48,991 nt of DNA, from positions 1 through 48,991 of the forward strand of contig NZ_JACAEH010000020.1 in the NCBI RefSeq assembly GCF_013388945.1, in the 5' to 3' direction. Both the position numbers and the translations under genes were made by a program. The notes beneath the pieces are model-generated. The model was given only the letters and a program-made list of their open reading frames with translations. It searched no databases and was not told the origin of the DNA. This document shows, in pieces, positions 7,953-15,377 of the stretch. This DNA comes from Nitrososphaera sp. (GTDB lineage Archaea; Thermoproteota; Nitrososphaeria; Nitrososphaerales; Nitrososphaeraceae). Position 1 is the stretch's first letter. Every line of letters begins with the position of its first letter.

Positions 7953-9209
7953 ATGCCTACAGAAAAGATGCTAGAGATAGACGAGAAGGAGATGCAGGCC
8001 AACCTTGCCGCTGGCAAGCGGTTAAACATTTACACCTCGCTTTCCGGAAACCTGAAGTACAATTACCTGCCAGAGCCAAAGGTCGAGCCGAGAATACTGA
8101 TAGTGGAATCCTACAGGCTCTCCACCTATCTCGGGCAATATGGCGCGGGCAGAACTATCAAGACATACTCGCTCCTGCCGGGCGAGAAGACCACTATCAG
8201 CATCTCCACGTACAAGCGCACTGAATCCACGTCCAAAGAGGCCTCAAGCATACTTGACTCGTACACCGAGGAGAGCGCCGAAGAGTTTGAAACGTCGGTG
8301 ATGAACGAACAGTCAAGCAAGGAGAACACCACGAAGAGCTTTGAATACTATGCAGACGCCGAGGCAAGCGCAACTTGGGGCTGGGGTTCTGCCAAGGTAA
8401 GCGGAGGCGTCAGCGGGAGCTCCACGTCTGCAAGGGAGGAGTTTGCCAAGAACGTATCCAACTCGACTTCGAAACATGCAGCAAAGGCTTCTGCGCAGCG
8501 CAACGTGGAGATAAACACGAGCTTTGAAACGACAGAGCAGACCGGCGAGGAAACAGCAATTTCGAGGGAGATACAGAACATCAACGTCGGAAGGACGCTC
8601 AACTTCACATTCCGGCAGATGAATCAGGAGTTCATCACCATACTGCACCTCGTAGATGTCCGGGTGGCGTTCTTTAACGGCTACGGCGAATCGCGCGACG
8701 AGGTGCCGCTTGCAAAACTGGACGACCTGCTCGACAAATACATCCTCCCTGCAAAAAAGAAGGAAGTCAAGGACGCCATCATCAACGAGCTGCTTTACAT
8801 CAAAGACTACCAGGACAAAGAGCACTCGTTTATCGAAGAAGTAAAGCTCAGGGGCACGGGATCGTACTGGCGCGCCAAGAAGGAATACGTGTCGGTGTAC
8901 AAGGACGCTGCCACCGGAACCGAGATAGCTGTGCCCGGGATAATTCTAAAGGCAACGAAAAACGTGATGCGGACTGACGGCGTAATAGTCGAGGCGCTCC
9001 TGGGCCAGGCAGACGCGCTGGACGACTATTCCAGGGGCCTGCAGGACGAGAAAGTGAAGGGACAGAGGCTGGCAAACGAGAGGCTCGCGCTGGAAGTGGA
9101 GCGTGAAAGGATCAAAAACGACATACTGAAAAGAAAGGACATGGATGCCGCAAAGGTCTACGAGCTTTTGTTCCCGCCCCCTGAAGAGGAAGAAGAAGAA
9201 GAGTCCTAA
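7953..9209 (+). CDS. Large unknown protein, middle gene of toxin operon
   Basis: 418 residues. I start at ATG 7953 because AGGTGG (7942-7947) is a Shine-Dalgarno 5 nt before it; GTGs at 7944 and 7950 are less likely. Residues about 20-75 contain YRLSTYLGQYGAGRTIKTYS and a turn LLPGEKTTISIST. Residues about 75-190 are Ser/Thr/Glu-rich with Gly-Trp-Gly. The middle is alpha/beta, and a C-terminal coiled coil ends in an acidic run of Glu. No signal peptide or TM. I do not recognise the family. Its tight coupling to the nuclease-like gene suggests a carrier, scaffold or delivery partner. Confidence 0.75.
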   Translation: MPTEKMLEIDEKEMQANLAAGKRLNIYTSLSGNLKYNYLPEPKVEPRILIVESYRLSTYLGQYGAGRTIKTYSLLPGEKTTISISTYKRTESTSKEASSILDSYTEESAEEFETSVMNEQSSKENTTKSFEYYADAEASATWGWGSAKVSGGVSGSSTSAREEFAKNVSNSTSKHAAKASAQRNVEINTSFETTEQTGEETAISREIQNINVGRTLNFTFRQMNQEFITILHLVDVRVAFFNGYGESRDEVPLAKLDDLLDKYILPAKKKEVKDAIINELLYIKDYQDKEHSFIEEVKLRGTGSYWRAKKEYVSVYKDAATGTEIAVPGIILKATKNVMRTDGVIVEALLGQADALDDYSRGLQDEKVKGQRLANERLALEVERERIKNDILKRKDMDAAKVYELLFPPPEEEEEEES

Positions 9210-9211
9210 AG

Positions 9212-10261
9212 ATGCCGTCTGACATGTACCTTAACCGGCACGAGCTGGCCCTTGAAAAGTCGCAGCTCGTGACCCACGACGAAGCGCTTTACGCGGAATG
9301 CCTGACCGACGAGCCGCTTGCAAACGACGAGCTCCTTACCGAAGAAGACGAGCAACTGATTTTGGAGTGCCTTACAGTCGTGGCGGATGTCGCCGGGATA
9401 GTCGACCCGACGGGCGCCTCCGACGTTGTTGGCGCAGGCCTTTCACTTGCCAGCGGCGATTATGTCGGCGCGACACTGAGCGTCATAAGTATCTTTCCTT
9501 ATGCCGGCGACCTTGCAAAGCTGGGCAAGGTGGGCAAGTGGGTTGAGGTGGTAGTCAAGATTGTGAAGCGGGCAGGAGAGTCCCCCACATTTTTCAAGTA
9601 CGTCAGGGAGCCGCTTGAACAGCTGTACTCTGTGCTGAGCGCAATTCCCGACGGGCTGATGAGCGAGCTTGACGAGCTCAAGGCAATAATCAAAAAGTTC
9701 TTTGACGAGCAGGGGATAAAACTCGGCACCGATGCAGTGGAATGGTCCTGGAAGAGCTTTTACAGGTTCTCCAAAGACGAGACCGAGAATTTCACCTACA
9801 AGATAGCAGAGGGCAGGCTTGTCCCTCCCAGCCTGGCGCAGAAGCACTACAACGCCGCTGCCCGCAGCGAATTGTCAGAGGGCACCAAGGAGCATGCAGG
9901 ACACATCATAGGCCGCAGGTTCGGCGGACCGGAGATAGAGGACAACCTCTTCCTCCAAGACCCCACCATGAACGTGGGAGAATGGAAGGCTCTTGAGAAC
10001 GAATGGGCCAGGCTGCTTGAAGACGGGACGGGGGTAGAGGTCAACATCAGGGTTGTTTTCCCCAAGAACAACCCGGACATACCGGCAGGGAGGGCGTCAG
10101 GGCTCGTTGCAAAATGGAAGAAGATACTTCCAGACGGCACTGAAGAGGAGTTTACGCACTACTTCCTGAACCCCATGAAGTCAGGCGCAAAGAAGGCGCA
10201 GGACGCGACGACATCTCTTGGCGAGGATCACACAGCAGAAATTATCAAGCTGTACGAATGA
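9212..10261 (+). CDS. Polymorphic-toxin-like protein with C-terminal nonspecific nuclease domain
   Basis: 349 residues. Residues 55-110 form an Ala/Gly-rich hydrophobic pretoxin-like segment (GIVDPTGASDVVGAGLSLAS, then VISIFPYAGDLAKLGK), a pattern typical of bacterial polymorphic toxins just ahead of the toxin tip. Residues about 225-300 match the layout of the Endonuclease_NS_2 (DNA/RNA nonspecific nuclease) toxins of LXG/YeeF type: HAGHIIGRRFGG (228-239), NLFLQDPTMNVGEW (245-258), then LENEWARLLEDG. H231 is the likely catalytic His. It is the third gene of an operon, 2 nt after the preceding stop. No signal peptide and no obvious downstream immunity gene. The domain call is strong; delivery and target are inference. 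Confidence 0.75.
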   Translation: MPSDMYLNRHELALEKSQLVTHDEALYAECLTDEPLANDELLTEEDEQLILECLTVVADVAGIVDPTGASDVVGAGLSLASGDYVGATLSVISIFPYAGDLAKLGKVGKWVEVVVKIVKRAGESPTFFKYVREPLEQLYSVLSAIPDGLMSELDELKAIIKKFFDEQGIKLGTDAVEWSWKSFYRFSKDETENFTYKIAEGRLVPPSLAQKHYNAAARSELSEGTKEHAGHIIGRRFGGPEIEDNLFLQDPTMNVGEWKALENEWARLLEDGTGVEVNIRVVFPKNNPDIPAGRASGLVAKWKKILPDGTEEEFTHYFLNPMKSGAKKAQDATTSLGEDHTAEIIKLYE

Positions 10262-10436
10262 GCGCCGAGGAAGGTAAAAGTAATGAACTGCGATGCCCCT
10301 TACAGCATTTTCTTGGATCTTGCCGCCTATGCACCTCATTTACAGCTTAAAAAGTAGGAACTGGGTGCGATTAGAAAACAATACGCGGATTCGACCCTTT
10401 TACAGACCGATATCCGAGTCTATTAACTTGGCATTA

Positions 10437-11270
10437 TCATGGCATAATTCGCTCTTCTTTATCTATGAAGTATGTGGTGTTGAAAAACCCACGGAAAATG
10501 CCGTTACTTGGTAGCGGATTATTTACATCGACACCACTGTTATAATCATAGTTCGTAAATCTGTCCGAATCCACTTTTCTTGTCTGCATTCGAATGACCT
10601 TCTTGCCTTCCTTATGATGATGCAGTGTATGCACTTCGTCAGGATAATTCGGGTCATAGATATCAACATCCCAGTGTGCAAGCTGACCGGCCGGCTCATG
10701 TCGGCGATACCCAATCGCTAGGACTTGGTGGTTGGTGTATAGAGCTTTGGCGAGACTCTTGTTCTTAAGAAGAGATTTGTAACCGTAGGCCTTCCTCACT
10801 AGTAACAAGGGTACAGGCACTCCACCGTCGATTCTTGGCGCAATTTCGTACTTAAACCGGTCAGTACTCCATCCGATAACTTCACCCTTAGTTTGTCGAA
10901 ACACCCAGTCAAGCATTTTCTTGACGGGTCCCCATCCGTCATCGTCACTTCGCAAGCTATCCATCTGCCGGGCCCAGATGTATTTCTTTATGGGCCGGGT
11001 AGCCGCATCTAGAACTAATCTCCCATAAGCATCACAACGCTGGTCAGGAATTTCACGACCTTCAAGAAAAGAATCCAGAGCAGAATAAATCATACCGCCG
11101 CAAAGTCCATACGACATATTCTTCATTATCGTAACCTCGCCAAGATCTATTTTGAGCGGTCCGATCGAAAGTTTTGGTATCTTGATAGTGATGTTGCCTT
11201 CCCAAGAATTGACAAAGTTGAACCCGTGTTTCTTTATATCGAACAAAGTTTGAGTTTTTTGCTGTGGCAT
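10437..11270 (-). CDS. Putative papain-like cysteine peptidase
   Basis: 277 residues. YGLCGGMIYSALDSF (54-68) places a Cys (C57) at the N-terminus of a helix, NHQVLAIGYRR (180-190) supplies His (H181), and WDVDIYDPNYP (200-210) an Asp/Asn. This C-H-D order and spacing fits papain-fold peptidases. The gene is convergent with the toxin operon and more AT-rich than its neighbours, suggesting transfer. The minus-strand box ATAAATAA lies about 25-30 nt before the ATG. It may be a second effector or an unrelated enzyme. Moderate confidence in fold, low in role. Confidence 0.55.
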   Translation of the reverse strand: MPQQKTQTLFDIKKHGFNFVNSWEGNITIKIPKLSIGPLKIDLGEVTIMKNMSYGLCGGMIYSALDSFLEGREIPDQRCDAYGRLVLDAATRPIKKYIWARQMDSLRSDDDGWGPVKKMLDWVFRQTKGEVIGWSTDRFKYEIAPRIDGGVPVPLLLVRKAYGYKSLLKNKSLAKALYTNHQVLAIGYRRHEPAGQLAHWDVDIYDPNYPDEVHTLHHHKEGKKVIRMQTRKVDSDRFTNYDYNSGVDVNNPLPSNGIFRGFFNTTYFIDKEERIMP

Positions 11271-11657
11271 AGAACAGATAATTCTACATAATTATTTATC
11301 AATAGGGCAATTAACAGATATAGTTGTACGACAGAGATTGGCGCCATGCAGCAGATTTGGCATGAGTCGCAAGCTGTCTTAGACAAATGCGCAGTGTTCG
11401 TCTGATCGGACAAACTATTTCTCAACTATCGCGGACAGCGTGGTAGGCAACCTACGCGGACCTACGTAAAATCGCTTTCGTAGTCGAGTCCGCGTAAGTA
11501 ATGGACTGGGCGGGATTTGAAACAGAGACCTAGCGCTCAGAGAGCGATCGTTTCCACCGCTCTGAATTCAATTCAGAACAGCAGTTCAGGGTGTAGAACT
11601 ATGCGAGTAAACTACTCGCTTTTATCCGCGAGCACTCGCACTTTGCGCGGGAATGCT
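11271..11657. other. Noncoding stretch with tRNA-end copy and hairpin
   Basis: No credible gene. It holds the cysteine-peptidase promoter at its left end, a 20-bp tRNA-Ala 3'-end copy at 11502-11521, the near-palindrome CTGAATTCAATTCAG, and a perfect hairpin GCGAGTA-AAC-TACTCGC (11603-11619) followed by TTTT. Confidence 0.5.
11502..11521. repeat. tRNA-Ala 3'-end copy, outer (old att site)
   Basis: TGGACTGGGCGGGATTTGAA is identical to the 3' end of the tRNA-Ala gene at 38409-38428. Beyond it only scattered similarity remains (GACCT and a GCGCTC-like stretch). It lies outside the present element and is best explained as the attL of an earlier integration at the same tRNA. Confidence 0.7.
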
Positions 11658-12065
11658 CTAGCTCTCCAGCTTTGACAGCATGTCTGCAACTCCGACTATC
11701 TTTATGCCCTTGTAGACTGAGAGACGGAGCAAGTGCGGATCCCCTGATACAATATAGTCGGCTTTTGCATCCAAGGCGGTGTTTATGACAACATCATCGT
11801 CCGGGTCCTCTTTTACGACCTTTCTTTTTGACGTTACCTTGTAGAGTTTGGCCGTCATGAGTAGCGCGTTTCTTGCCGTGCGAATTTCAGAACGAGTCTT
11901 CTTAAACTGAGATCTTCCCAGTACTTCAGTAAACTCATCCACTATCTCTTCTGACGCAATCAGAACAAATTTTCTCTTGGCTGCTAGCGTTACAAGTTCT
12001 CGGGGTTTTCCAGAAAATGCTGCTGCACTGACAAGTACGTTGGTGTCAAGAACTATGCGCAGCAT
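11658..12065 (-). CDS. PIN-domain toxin of a toxin-antitoxin pair
   Basis: 135 residues. The PIN acidic residues are visible: IVLDTNVLVSA (first Asp, residue 7), SEEIVDEF (Glu/Asp), KEDPDDDVVINTALDAKAD and YIVSGDPHLL. It belongs to the putative TA toxin PIN family (TIGR00305-like): an Mg-dependent RNase acting on RNA or tRNA. It follows its antitoxin with a 3-nt gap on the same strand. The pair sits between two tRNA-end copies, so it is probably cargo left from an older element. Confidence 0.88.
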   Translation of the reverse strand: MLRIVLDTNVLVSAAAFSGKPRELVTLAAKRKFVLIASEEIVDEFTEVLGRSQFKKTRSEIRTARNALLMTAKLYKVTSKRKVVKEDPDDDVVINTALDAKADYIVSGDPHLLRLSVYKGIKIVGVADMLSKLES

Positions 12066-12068
12066 TTG

Positions 12069-12344
12069 TCAGGCTTTTCTCTTCTTTTCTGCCCTGTGCG
12101 CCTGGATTTCGTCGTAGACTTGTTTTTCACTTAATTGCAGATTCTTCTTGTCGGCTGATGCGAACACCTTTGCCCATTCGCTTTCGATGTCAGGAAGCTC
12201 AAACGCCTTCATGATTATGACATCGTCCTTGGCAGACACTAGCAGCTTGGTCTTGGGCTTTATCTTGAGCTTTTTCCTTATGGTTTGCGGGATGACTACC
12301 TGCCCCTTCTCGCTCATGGTTGTGATTTCGGTTTCTTGAGCCAT
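12069..12344 (-). CDS. AbrB/SpoVT-family antitoxin
   Basis: 91 residues. TTMSEKGQVVIPQTIRKKLK is the classic swapped-hairpin AbrB DNA-binding strand pattern, followed by KPKTKLLVSAKDDVIIMKAF. The C-terminal half is helical and basic and would wrap the PIN toxin. It is translated just ahead of the toxin and probably autoregulates the pair. Confident family call. Confidence 0.9.
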   Translation of the reverse strand: MAQETEITTMSEKGQVVIPQTIRKKLKIKPKTKLLVSAKDDVIIMKAFELPDIESEWAKVFASADKKNLQLSEKQVYDEIQAHRAEKKRKA

Positions 12345-12526
12345 GTTGCTTTACCTGTAATAATGTTTTACATTCCTACTATTTATATGGATGTGTTGCG
12401 GTCAGCCCTGTAATACAAGAACTTGTCGACTAAATGGTTGAATGCCGCGAGTAGAGCTTGATCGAAATTAGTTTGGTCTAACGACAAAACTGCAAAACCC
12501 ATGTTACCTTCTATTTAAAGGAAGGA

Positions 12527-12650
12527 CCATGGTTCCATGGGCGGTGTCCATGGTACCATGGATTCTTGCGAAACGCGAAAAATGGTACCATGGATGATAC
12601 CATGAAGCTGCATCAGCGCAGGCCGAATTGTGCTTTTTCTGGTACCATGG
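12527..12650. repeat. Cluster of CCATGGTACCATGG-type palindromes
   Basis: Four copies within 125 bp: CCATGGTTCCATGG (12527-12540), perfect CCATGGTACCATGG (12548-12561), ATGGTACCATGG (12582-12593, followed by a weaker ATGATACCATG) and GGTACCATGG (12641-12650). No gene overlaps them. The spacing is irregular. They may be operator or iteron sites for an unknown protein. Confidence 0.7.
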
Positions 12651-12701
12651 AGGCCAAAATCGTATTCAAAATCTGCGGTTCTACGTACCGCTAAAAGAGT
12701 G

Positions 12702-12721
12702 GTGGACTGGGCGGGATTTGA
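12702..12721. repeat. attL of the 25.7-kb element
   Basis: GTGGACTGGGCGGGATTTGA, identical to 38408-38427 in the tRNA gene. Similarity stops on both sides. Confidence 0.85.
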
Positions 12722-12754
12722 GTGCATATGAGTATGGAGTGTAGGTAAGAAAAA

Positions 12755-13024
12755 TTAACCCTTGCGCATCTTTGCCCGTCGTTCCTTACTTTGGCTGGCG
12801 TTGCTCTTAGGTGTTTCTGATGTCACGACGGAGGACGCGCGAAGCTCATGGTCCAGCAACTTGGCATAGAGCTCAACTTTCGGCCCTAGCTCCTGCACAG
12901 GTAGCTCATCAGGCTCTGACATGATAAGGTTGCGGAGAGCACTCGAAGGTTTCAGGTGCTTCTGTGCCAGTCTTTTCAAGCCATCGAGGCTGACCTTCTT
13001 TGTTGTGACGGCCGCAGTTGACAA
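12755..13024 (-). CDS. Hypothetical small protein at left end of element
   Basis: 89 residues from TTG. Lys/Ser-rich with a helical core (LDGLKRLAQKHLKPSSALRN) and a basic tail (KERRAKMRKG). The minus-strand box GTTAAAGATAGATAG lies about 25-30 nt before the TTG and nearly repeats the box before the RHH gene at 13975 (TTAAAGATAGATA), supporting this start and a common transcription programme. No family recognised. Confidence 0.5.
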   Translation of the reverse strand: MSTAAVTTKKVSLDGLKRLAQKHLKPSSALRNLIMSEPDELPVQELGPKVELYAKLLDHELRASSVVTSETPKSNASQSKERRAKMRKG

Positions 13025-13081
13025 GGAAAAAGAGAGAAACTATCTATCTTTAACGATTGCGGTGAGCATCAAACCGGGAGC

Positions 13082-13807
13082 CTAGGCCACGTAGACATAA
13101 TCAAGAACAACTTTGTTAATCCCGGCATCATGTAGTACCTCGAAATAGATCTTCCCTTTCGGAGCAAAATCTTCGGTGACTTCAAAACTCACCGGAATAA
13201 AGACAGGTTTGTAATTAGGTTCGAGAAAGGTTTCGAGTCTGATTTGTGGCATTGTCTTGAGTTGAGTTTCGTCTGTACCCAGCTCCGGAACGACCGAAAA
13301 TCGATACGAGTACAGGTTGGCAATGCTCGAGCCGGCGTTTGAGAGGACGATCTCGACCGAGGCCACCTCTCCCTTATGCAGACGCATGGTACCAATCAGA
13401 GGAGCCGAGTTGACATCTATTATTGAAGCCGTGTCGTTCTCGCCCCCTTGAACTACCGTGGAAATAGTGTCCTGCCATTCAAAGCCAGTGTGGGGTTGGA
13501 CAAACATCACAATGTATGACTTCTTTTCCACCGCCTGACGCATTATTTCTGTCTGGTCCCTAAGTTCTTGAAGCTCGGCTTCTTGGATTTGGTTCCTATC
13601 TTCCTGTTTCTCAAGGTCTTGCTGCATAATGTCGGCCTGTCTTCTTACCTCATCAAGATGTTCTTTTTGGGTAACCAGTTCGGACTCTTGTTGCCTCAGT
13701 ACTTGGTCTTGTCTGGATAACTCCATGTAGGATGGAAGACCTGAAATGATGGCGCCAATTAATCCGCCAGCTAGTCCAACCAATGCGTACTTCATTCCGG
13801 CCTTCAA
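13082..13807 (-). CDS. Membrane-anchored coiled-coil protein with beta-rich C-domain
   Basis: 241 residues from TTG (ATG at 13795 also possible). The N-terminal TM (about residues 7-24, ALVGLAGGLIGAIISGLP) is followed by a long coiled coil (about 30-95, heptads of Gln/Glu/Leu) and a beta-rich domain (about 98-241) that looks Ig-like. The minus-strand box CTTTATTAG about 28 nt upstream supports TTG 13807. It would be a single-pass anchored protein displaying a beta domain on a stalk. Function unknown. Confidence 0.65.
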   Translation of the reverse strand: MKAGMKYALVGLAGGLIGAIISGLPSYMELSRQDQVLRQQESELVTQKEHLDEVRRQADIMQQDLEKQEDRNQIQEAELQELRDQTEIMRQAVEKKSYIVMFVQPHTGFEWQDTISTVVQGGENDTASIIDVNSAPLIGTMRLHKGEVASVEIVLSNAGSSIANLYSYRFSVVPELGTDETQLKTMPQIRLETFLEPNYKPVFIPVSFEVTEDFAPKGKIYFEVLHDAGINKVVLDYVYVA

Positions 13808-13878
13808 GACAATTCAAAATGTAACATTCTTCTAATAAAGTCAGCTCCCGCCAGCCGCACCTCTAGTTATGAAAATCG

Positions 13879-13903
13879 TGTTAGCATTATAACATGTTAG
13901 CAT
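13879..13903. promoter_or_regulatory. TGTTAGCAT direct-repeat operator
   Basis: TGTTAGCAT occurs at 13879-13887 and 13895-13903 (16-bp period, about 1.5 turns) between divergent genes. AACATGTTAGCA here (13891-13902) is identical to 17279-17290, so the two sites probably bind the same regulator. Confidence 0.55.
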
Positions 13904-13956
13904 AATTTGTGCTCAAAATCGAGGATTGTGCGCCCCGTAAAGCTTAAAGATAGATA

Positions 13957-13976
13957 ATTTCACGCATTGGTGAAAT
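13957..13976. promoter_or_regulatory. Inverted-repeat operator over the RHH gene start
   Basis: ATTTCAC-GCATTG-GTGAAAT, perfect 7-bp arms, covering the expected transcription start and first bases of the 13975 gene. Its TATA-like box CTTAAAGATAG lies just upstream. Position fits autorepression. Confidence 0.55.
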
Positions 13977-14100
13977 GCCTGCAGCGGAAATGACTACGAT
14001 GACGGTGCCCCGCACTCTTCGCGACGCCATAGCTGAAAGAGGAAAGGCTGGAGAGAGTTTGGCAGACGTGCTGAGGCGCGAGCTGGGCATCCAGAAATAA
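13975..14100 (+). CDS. 41-residue ribbon-helix-helix-like protein
   Basis: MTTMTVPRTLRDAIAERGKA reads as a short beta strand followed by a helix, and ESLADVLRRELGI as the second helix, the layout of CopG/Arc RHH regulators or TA antitoxins. CTTAAAGATAG lies about 28 nt upstream. An inverted repeat overlaps the start, as expected for an autoregulated dimeric RHH protein. No toxin gene adjoins. Confidence 0.6.
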   Translation: MPAAEMTTMTVPRTLRDAIAERGKAGESLADVLRRELGIQK

Positions 14101-14561
14101 TGCATCGGAACTGACAGCCACCGACGGTTCTCTGACGATGAAGGACCATCGAACAGAGTGAGCAAAATTGGTGGTTTCAGGAAGAACGGGAAGCGGAGCA
14201 ACTTCAGCTCAAATACCCTTCATTTTTGAAGGGAGTCTTGGGCTAATACAGTACGCGGGAAAAAGGGATGTGGCAGGGAGCCAAGAGATGGACCTTGGCG
14301 CCCGCCATAGGAAGACAGAGTTAACAGGTCTTCATTATTCTAGCCTAGCTAAATACTTTCGCAGCACAGCGCGCCGGCTGAAGACGGCGCCATGTTGGCA
14401 AGAAGAACACCGCGGGGGCTTCGGCATCGGGCCATCAACCACTACGCCGAGCCCCCGCCAAGGGTTGACGTCCAAGGTTGGGACGATAGTATTTTCTTAC
14501 TTAGTCCTAGCTTTAAACTTTCGACCTGTTGACATTTTGTGTGCGCGCGAGGGGACCTACC
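14101..14561. other. Noncoding region with two strong hairpins
   Basis: No convincing gene; the open frame at 14168-14569 lacks a good start and composition. It contains two stem-loops (listed separately), a possible box CTAAATAC at 14349-14356, and the promoter (CTTTAAACTTT, 14511-14521) of the HNH gene. It is a candidate for a noncoding RNA or an origin. Confidence 0.5.
14371..14458. ncRNA. Tandem hairpins, possible structured RNA or origin element
   Basis: Hairpin 1: GCGCCG (14371-14376) and CGGCGC (14385-14390), 8-nt loop. Hairpin 2: GCGGGGGCTTCGGC (14412-14425) and GCCGAGCCCCCGC (14446-14458), 13 pairs with one bulged T and a 20-nt loop. GC content is far above the surrounding sequence. 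The RNA interpretation is inference. Confidence 0.35.
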
Positions 14562-15377
14562 ATGGCTAGGTATGCTCCGACAAGGACCGAGCAGCGCCGC
14601 CTGATACGACACTTTGCTTGGAAGGCCCAGGGTGAAAAATGTAAAATCTGCAATCAACCGCAGCGGGAAGATGATGGAATTGTAGAACATGCAAACGGCA
14701 ATCCTGCCGACTACCGCCCTGAAAACATCGGCTTTGTCTGCAATTCCTGCAATCAACGAAAAAGGCCCGATTTTGTGTCGAATGGTCCGCTGCCAACTGG
14801 TATAGATGTGTGTGTGAATACGAGCGGGCCTGAGCTGATAGCGACGGCGGCAGCTCTGAACAGGTCGTCGCGCGAGATGCAGATAAGCGAGCGTGAAGAC
14901 TTGTTCAGAGTCTTTCTTTGGAACAATGTAGGCAGGAAAGACGAGCTCACGGTTCCTGAAGCCATAGCCGAAGGGGCAGAGTACTGCGACGTTTCGCCGG
15001 CCACAATCGAAGCGAGATGGCTACCGAAGGCCACGAGCAGACTTAGCCCCTTCATCGTCCTTCCAGGGACCCGCGGCAACAGCCCCACACTCATCATCAA
15101 ACTGCGGCCTCGCTGGAAGCCAGTCGATAACGAGCGCGGAAGAAAAGACAGGGAACTGATGCTATTGCGGCAGGAACGAGAAGCGCAGAACATCGCCAAG
15201 TCCCTACAGGAACGCGAAGCAGAGGTCATGGACAAAGAGGCGGCGCAGCGCGTTGCAGAACATCACAAGCGCGACAAGTTTGCACTAATCGACGCGCTCA
15301 AGGCGAAGGGGATGTCCGATGATGAAATAACAAAGATCCTCCAAGATGCAGCGAATAGTCAAAGGGGATCGCAGTGA
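14562..15377 (+). CDS. HNH-type zinc-binding protein, possible endonuclease
   Basis: 271 residues from ATG 14562, which has GAGGGGA a few nt upstream; a TTG at 14529 gives an 11-residue extension. CKICNQPQREDDGIVEH, then NPADYRPENIGFVCNSCNQR gives two CxxC pairs around His and Asn, the HNH/McrA-type zinc-finger nuclease layout. The middle contains a possible HTH-like segment, and the C-terminal third is a charged coiled coil. It overlaps the next gene by 4 nt (GTGA), so the two are co-translated. It may be a homing, restriction or regulatory nuclease. Confidence 0.7.
   Translation: MARYAPTRTEQRRLIRHFAWKAQGEKCKICNQPQREDDGIVEHANGNPADYRPENIGFVCNSCNQRKRPDFVSNGPLPTGIDVCVNTSGPELIATAAALNRSSREMQISEREDLFRVFLWNNVGRKDELTVPEAIAEGAEYCDVSPATIEARWLPKATSRLSPFIVLPGTRGNSPTLIIKLRPRWKPVDNERGRKDRELMLLRQEREAQNIAKSLQEREAEVMDKEAAQRVAEHHKRDKFALIDALKAKGMSDDEITKILQDAANSQRGSQ

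Noticed and set aside
10293-10514. Possible immunity gene after the nuclease toxin
   Set aside because: It overlaps the end of the minus-strand cysteine-peptidase-like gene and reads as shadow.
11502-11590. A second complete tRNA
   Set aside because: Only the last 20 nt match; T-stem and acceptor partners are missing.
11603-11623. Hairpin followed by TTTT as a terminator
   Set aside because: No plus-strand gene lies upstream; left as a structural note only.
12527-12650. CRISPR array
   Set aside because: Repeats are short palindromes with irregular spacing and no regular spacers; no cas genes seen.
14168-14569. 133-codon plus-strand frame before the HNH gene
   Set aside because: No good start or promoter, mixed composition, and it contains the strong hairpins; treated as noncoding.
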